DNA of 64,000 nt. It comes from Devosia sp. Root635 (lineage in GTDB: Bacteria > Pseudomonadota > Alphaproteobacteria > Rhizobiales > Devosiaceae). The stretch is taken from assembly GCF_001427605.1 (NCBI RefSeq), contig NZ_LMGZ01000022.1, positions 208,567-272,566 of the forward strand, given 5' to 3'. Below, piece by piece: positions 62,420 through 64,000 of the stretch. The first letter of the stretch is position 1. Each line of letters starts with the position of its first letter. The translations under genes and the position numbers were made by a program. The notes under the pieces are model-generated. The model was not told where the DNA came from. It made no database searches and saw nothing but the letters and a program-made list of their open reading frames with translations.

Positions 62420-64000
62420 ATGCCCGCTCGTGTGTCGAAAACTGTCGCTCCGACCATCCTCCGCTTCGAGCGGATCGGCTCGATGCTGGCCAAGATCGTC
62501 GACAATGCCGCAGTGGGCATGGTGGTGTCCGAAATGGACGGCCGGATGGTCTATGCCAACCGCGCCTTTGTCGAGCTGCTGGGGCACCGCGTCGACGACG
62601 CCTCCAATGACAATATCCTCGAGCTGATCCACCCCGATGACAGCGCCGCCGCAAGGCAGCGCCTGAGCCGGCTGATGCGCGGCGAGTCCGGCGAGTATCG
62701 CGGCGAGCATCGCTTCCGCCATGCCGATGGCGGACCGCTCTGGGTCATGGTCGCCGCCTCGGTGTTGCGCTCGGACACGACCGGCCAGCCGCTCTACCTC
62801 ATCACCCAGATCACCAGCATCGAATTGCAGAAAAAGGCCGAAGAGGCTCTCGCCCATTCCGAGAGCCGCTGGAATTTCGCACTGGAAAGCGCGCGCCAGG
62901 GCGTGTGGGATCACGATATCCGCACCGACACCATGTTTTACTCGCGCATGTGGCGCGTCATGCGCGGCATTCCGCCCGACGAGGATGTCGATGGTGACCA
63001 GGCCAAGTGGCTGGCCCGCATCCACCCTGACGACCTGCAATATATTCAGGACAATGTGGACCGCCAGGACAAGGGCGACAGTGGACTCGATGCGCTGGAA
63101 TATCGCGAGCGCACGCGCGACGGCAGCTACATCTGGATTCTCAGCCGCGGCAAGCCGGTGGAATGGGACGAGCATGGCAATGCCGTGCGCACCCTGGGCA
63201 CCGATACCGACATTACCCGTCTCAAGACCATCGAGCTTGAGCTGGCGGCCGAGAAGGAACGGCTGCGTATCACCCTCGATTCCATCGCCGACGGCATGAT
63301 CTCGACCGACGAGAATGGTCGCGTCGTATTCATGAATCCGGCTGCCGAACTGCTGACAGGCTATAGCTCGGCTGTGGCTGTCGGCCAGGAAGTCAGGGCC
63401 ATCTTCACCCTGCGCGATGGCATGACCGGCGAGGCGCAGGACTGCCCCGTCGCCATTTGCCTCGCCACCGACCGGCCGGCGCATCTCGACGATGACATGA
63501 TCCTGATCGGCAAGAGCGGCAGCGAGCGGGATATCCGCTGCACGGCCGCGCCGGTGCGCACGCCAACGGGCAAGCTCACCGGCGCCGTGCTGGTGTTCCA
63601 GGACGTGACGCAGAGCCGCGCCATGCAGCGCGAACTGGCCCATTCGGCTACCCATGACGACCTGACCGGCCTGCCCAACCGTGCCGCCTTCGAGCGGGCG
63701 CTGAACGGCGCCATCGGCTCGGCCCGCGATAGCGGCCGCCGTCATTGCCTGCTCTATATCGACCTCGACCGCTTCAAGCCGGTCAACGACAATGCCGGCC
63801 ACGCCGCCGGCGACGCCCTGCTCAAGCAGGTGGCCCAGACTATCAGAGGCTCCTGCCGCAGCCACGATGTGGCGGCGCGCATCGGCGGCGACGAATTTGC
63901 CGTGCTGCTCAACGACTGTCCGGCCGAAGTGGGCCAGCGCATCGCTGAAAAGGTGGTGCGCGCCATCGCTGCCCTCGCGTTCGGCTGGGCCGGCCGCACC
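62420..64000 (+). CDS. PAS-GGDEF diguanylate cyclase (C-terminus beyond window)
   Basis: Open for 527 codons to the window end. Three PAS-like sensory domains (about residues 20-130, 145-270 and 280-390; the first contains MDGRMVYANRAFVELLG, the second YRERTRDGSYIWI, the third DENGRVVFMNPAAELLTG) precede a GGDEF domain with DDLTGLPNRAAFERAL, LLYIDLDRFKPVND and the active-site RIGGDEF, which predicts c-di-GMP synthesis. An EAL domain may follow outside the window. No membrane segment. Start ATG 62420 lacks a close ribosome-binding site (AGGGAG lies 20 bp upstream), so the exact start is uncertain. Confidence 0.92.
   Translation, partial: MPARVSKTVAPTILRFERIGSMLAKIVDNAAVGMVVSEMDGRMVYANRAFVELLGHRVDDASNDNILELIHPDDSAAARQRLSRLMRGESGEYRGEHRFRHADGGPLWVMVAASVLRSDTTGQPLYLITQITSIELQKKAEEALAHSESRWNFALESARQGVWDHDIRTDTMFYSRMWRVMRGIPPDEDVDGDQAKWLARIHPDDLQYIQDNVDRQDKGDSGLDALEYRERTRDGSYIWILSRGKPVEWDEHGNAVRTLGTDTDITRLKTIELELAAEKERLRITLDSIADGMISTDENGRVVFMNPAAELLTGYSSAVAVGQEVRAIFTLRDGMTGEAQDCPVAICLATDRPAHLDDDMILIGKSGSERDIRCTAAPVRTPTGKLTGAVLVFQDVTQSRAMQRELAHSATHDDLTGLPNRAAFERALNGAIGSARDSGRRHCLLYIDLDRFKPVNDNAGHAAGDALLKQVAQTIRGSCRSHDVAARIGGDEFAVLLNDCPAEVGQRIAEKVVRAIAALAFGWAGRT

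Overview
The window reads as chromosomal DNA of a GC-rich alphaproteobacterium, most likely of the Hyphomicrobiales and plausibly Devosiaceae (inference). The signs are a gcrA cell-cycle regulator gene, clusters of GANTC sites (the CcrM methylation target), a TGA-N9-TCA iron box of the rhizobial type, a rhizobial-style chemotaxis operon and many CUT1/CUT2 sugar ABC transporters. There is no phage, IS element or CRISPR array. The clearest foreign-looking insert is a toxin-antitoxin pair at 48.5-49.5 kb.

Layout. 1-5.1 kb: chemotaxis operon on the minus strand (STAS, CheY, CheA, CheW, MCP), all joined by 4-nt overlaps, preceded by a gene-free AT-rich region with an exceptional GANTC cluster. 5.7-7.1 kb: HD-GYP response regulator and tRNA-Gly(CCC) with a duplicated 3' end. 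7.1-12.4 kb: a ytfQRT-yjfF-like galactofuranose transporter operon ending in a GntR regulator. 12.6-21.1 kb: methyltransferase, LacI regulator, and a divergent GH78 alpha-L-rhamnosidase/CUT1 transporter operon. 21.4-23.0 kb: ABC-F protein. 23.3-29.0 kb: CUT2 sugar transporter with a LacI/GntR-type regulator and two matching operators. 29.3-33.3 kb: siderophore uptake (permeases, ATPase, reductase) behind an iron box. 33.3-36.7 kb: LuxR, LuxI and a processive glycosyltransferase. 36.8-43.7 kb: Hsp33, argF, argD, gcrA, a PhoR-like kinase and PPK2. 43.7-52.3 kb: RpiR regulator and a set of amidohydrolase, ethanolamine-type permease, glutamine-synthetase-like ligase, aldehyde dehydrogenase and iron alcohol dehydrogenase. 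52.4-55.0 kb: hexuronate-type dehydrogenase and KDG kinase. 55.1-64 kb: DUF924, VOC dioxygenase, Ohr, an ABC exporter with an attenuator-like leader, M29 aminopeptidase, a small exported protein, a TIM-barrel protein and a PAS-GGDEF protein cut by the window end.

How the genes work together. Most of the window takes up and degrades plant- or cell-wall-derived carbon and nitrogen: galactofuranose, rhamnosides, hexuronate intermediates and probably an amino alcohol. The 44-52 kb genes fit a gamma-glutamylation route: import an amine, ligate it to glutamate, oxidise the alcohol to aldehyde then acid, and hydrolyse the amide. This pathway is inferred from families and order, not shown. Three families of intergenic palindromic repeats are scattered between operons, and each of the three sugar-transporter operons has a strong stem-loop directly after its binding-protein gene. 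Other regulatory structures worth testing are the leader ORF/terminator upstream of the ABC exporter, the hairpin that hides the antitoxin ribosome-binding site, and the dyads next to the lacI, luxI, rpiR and kdgK genes.
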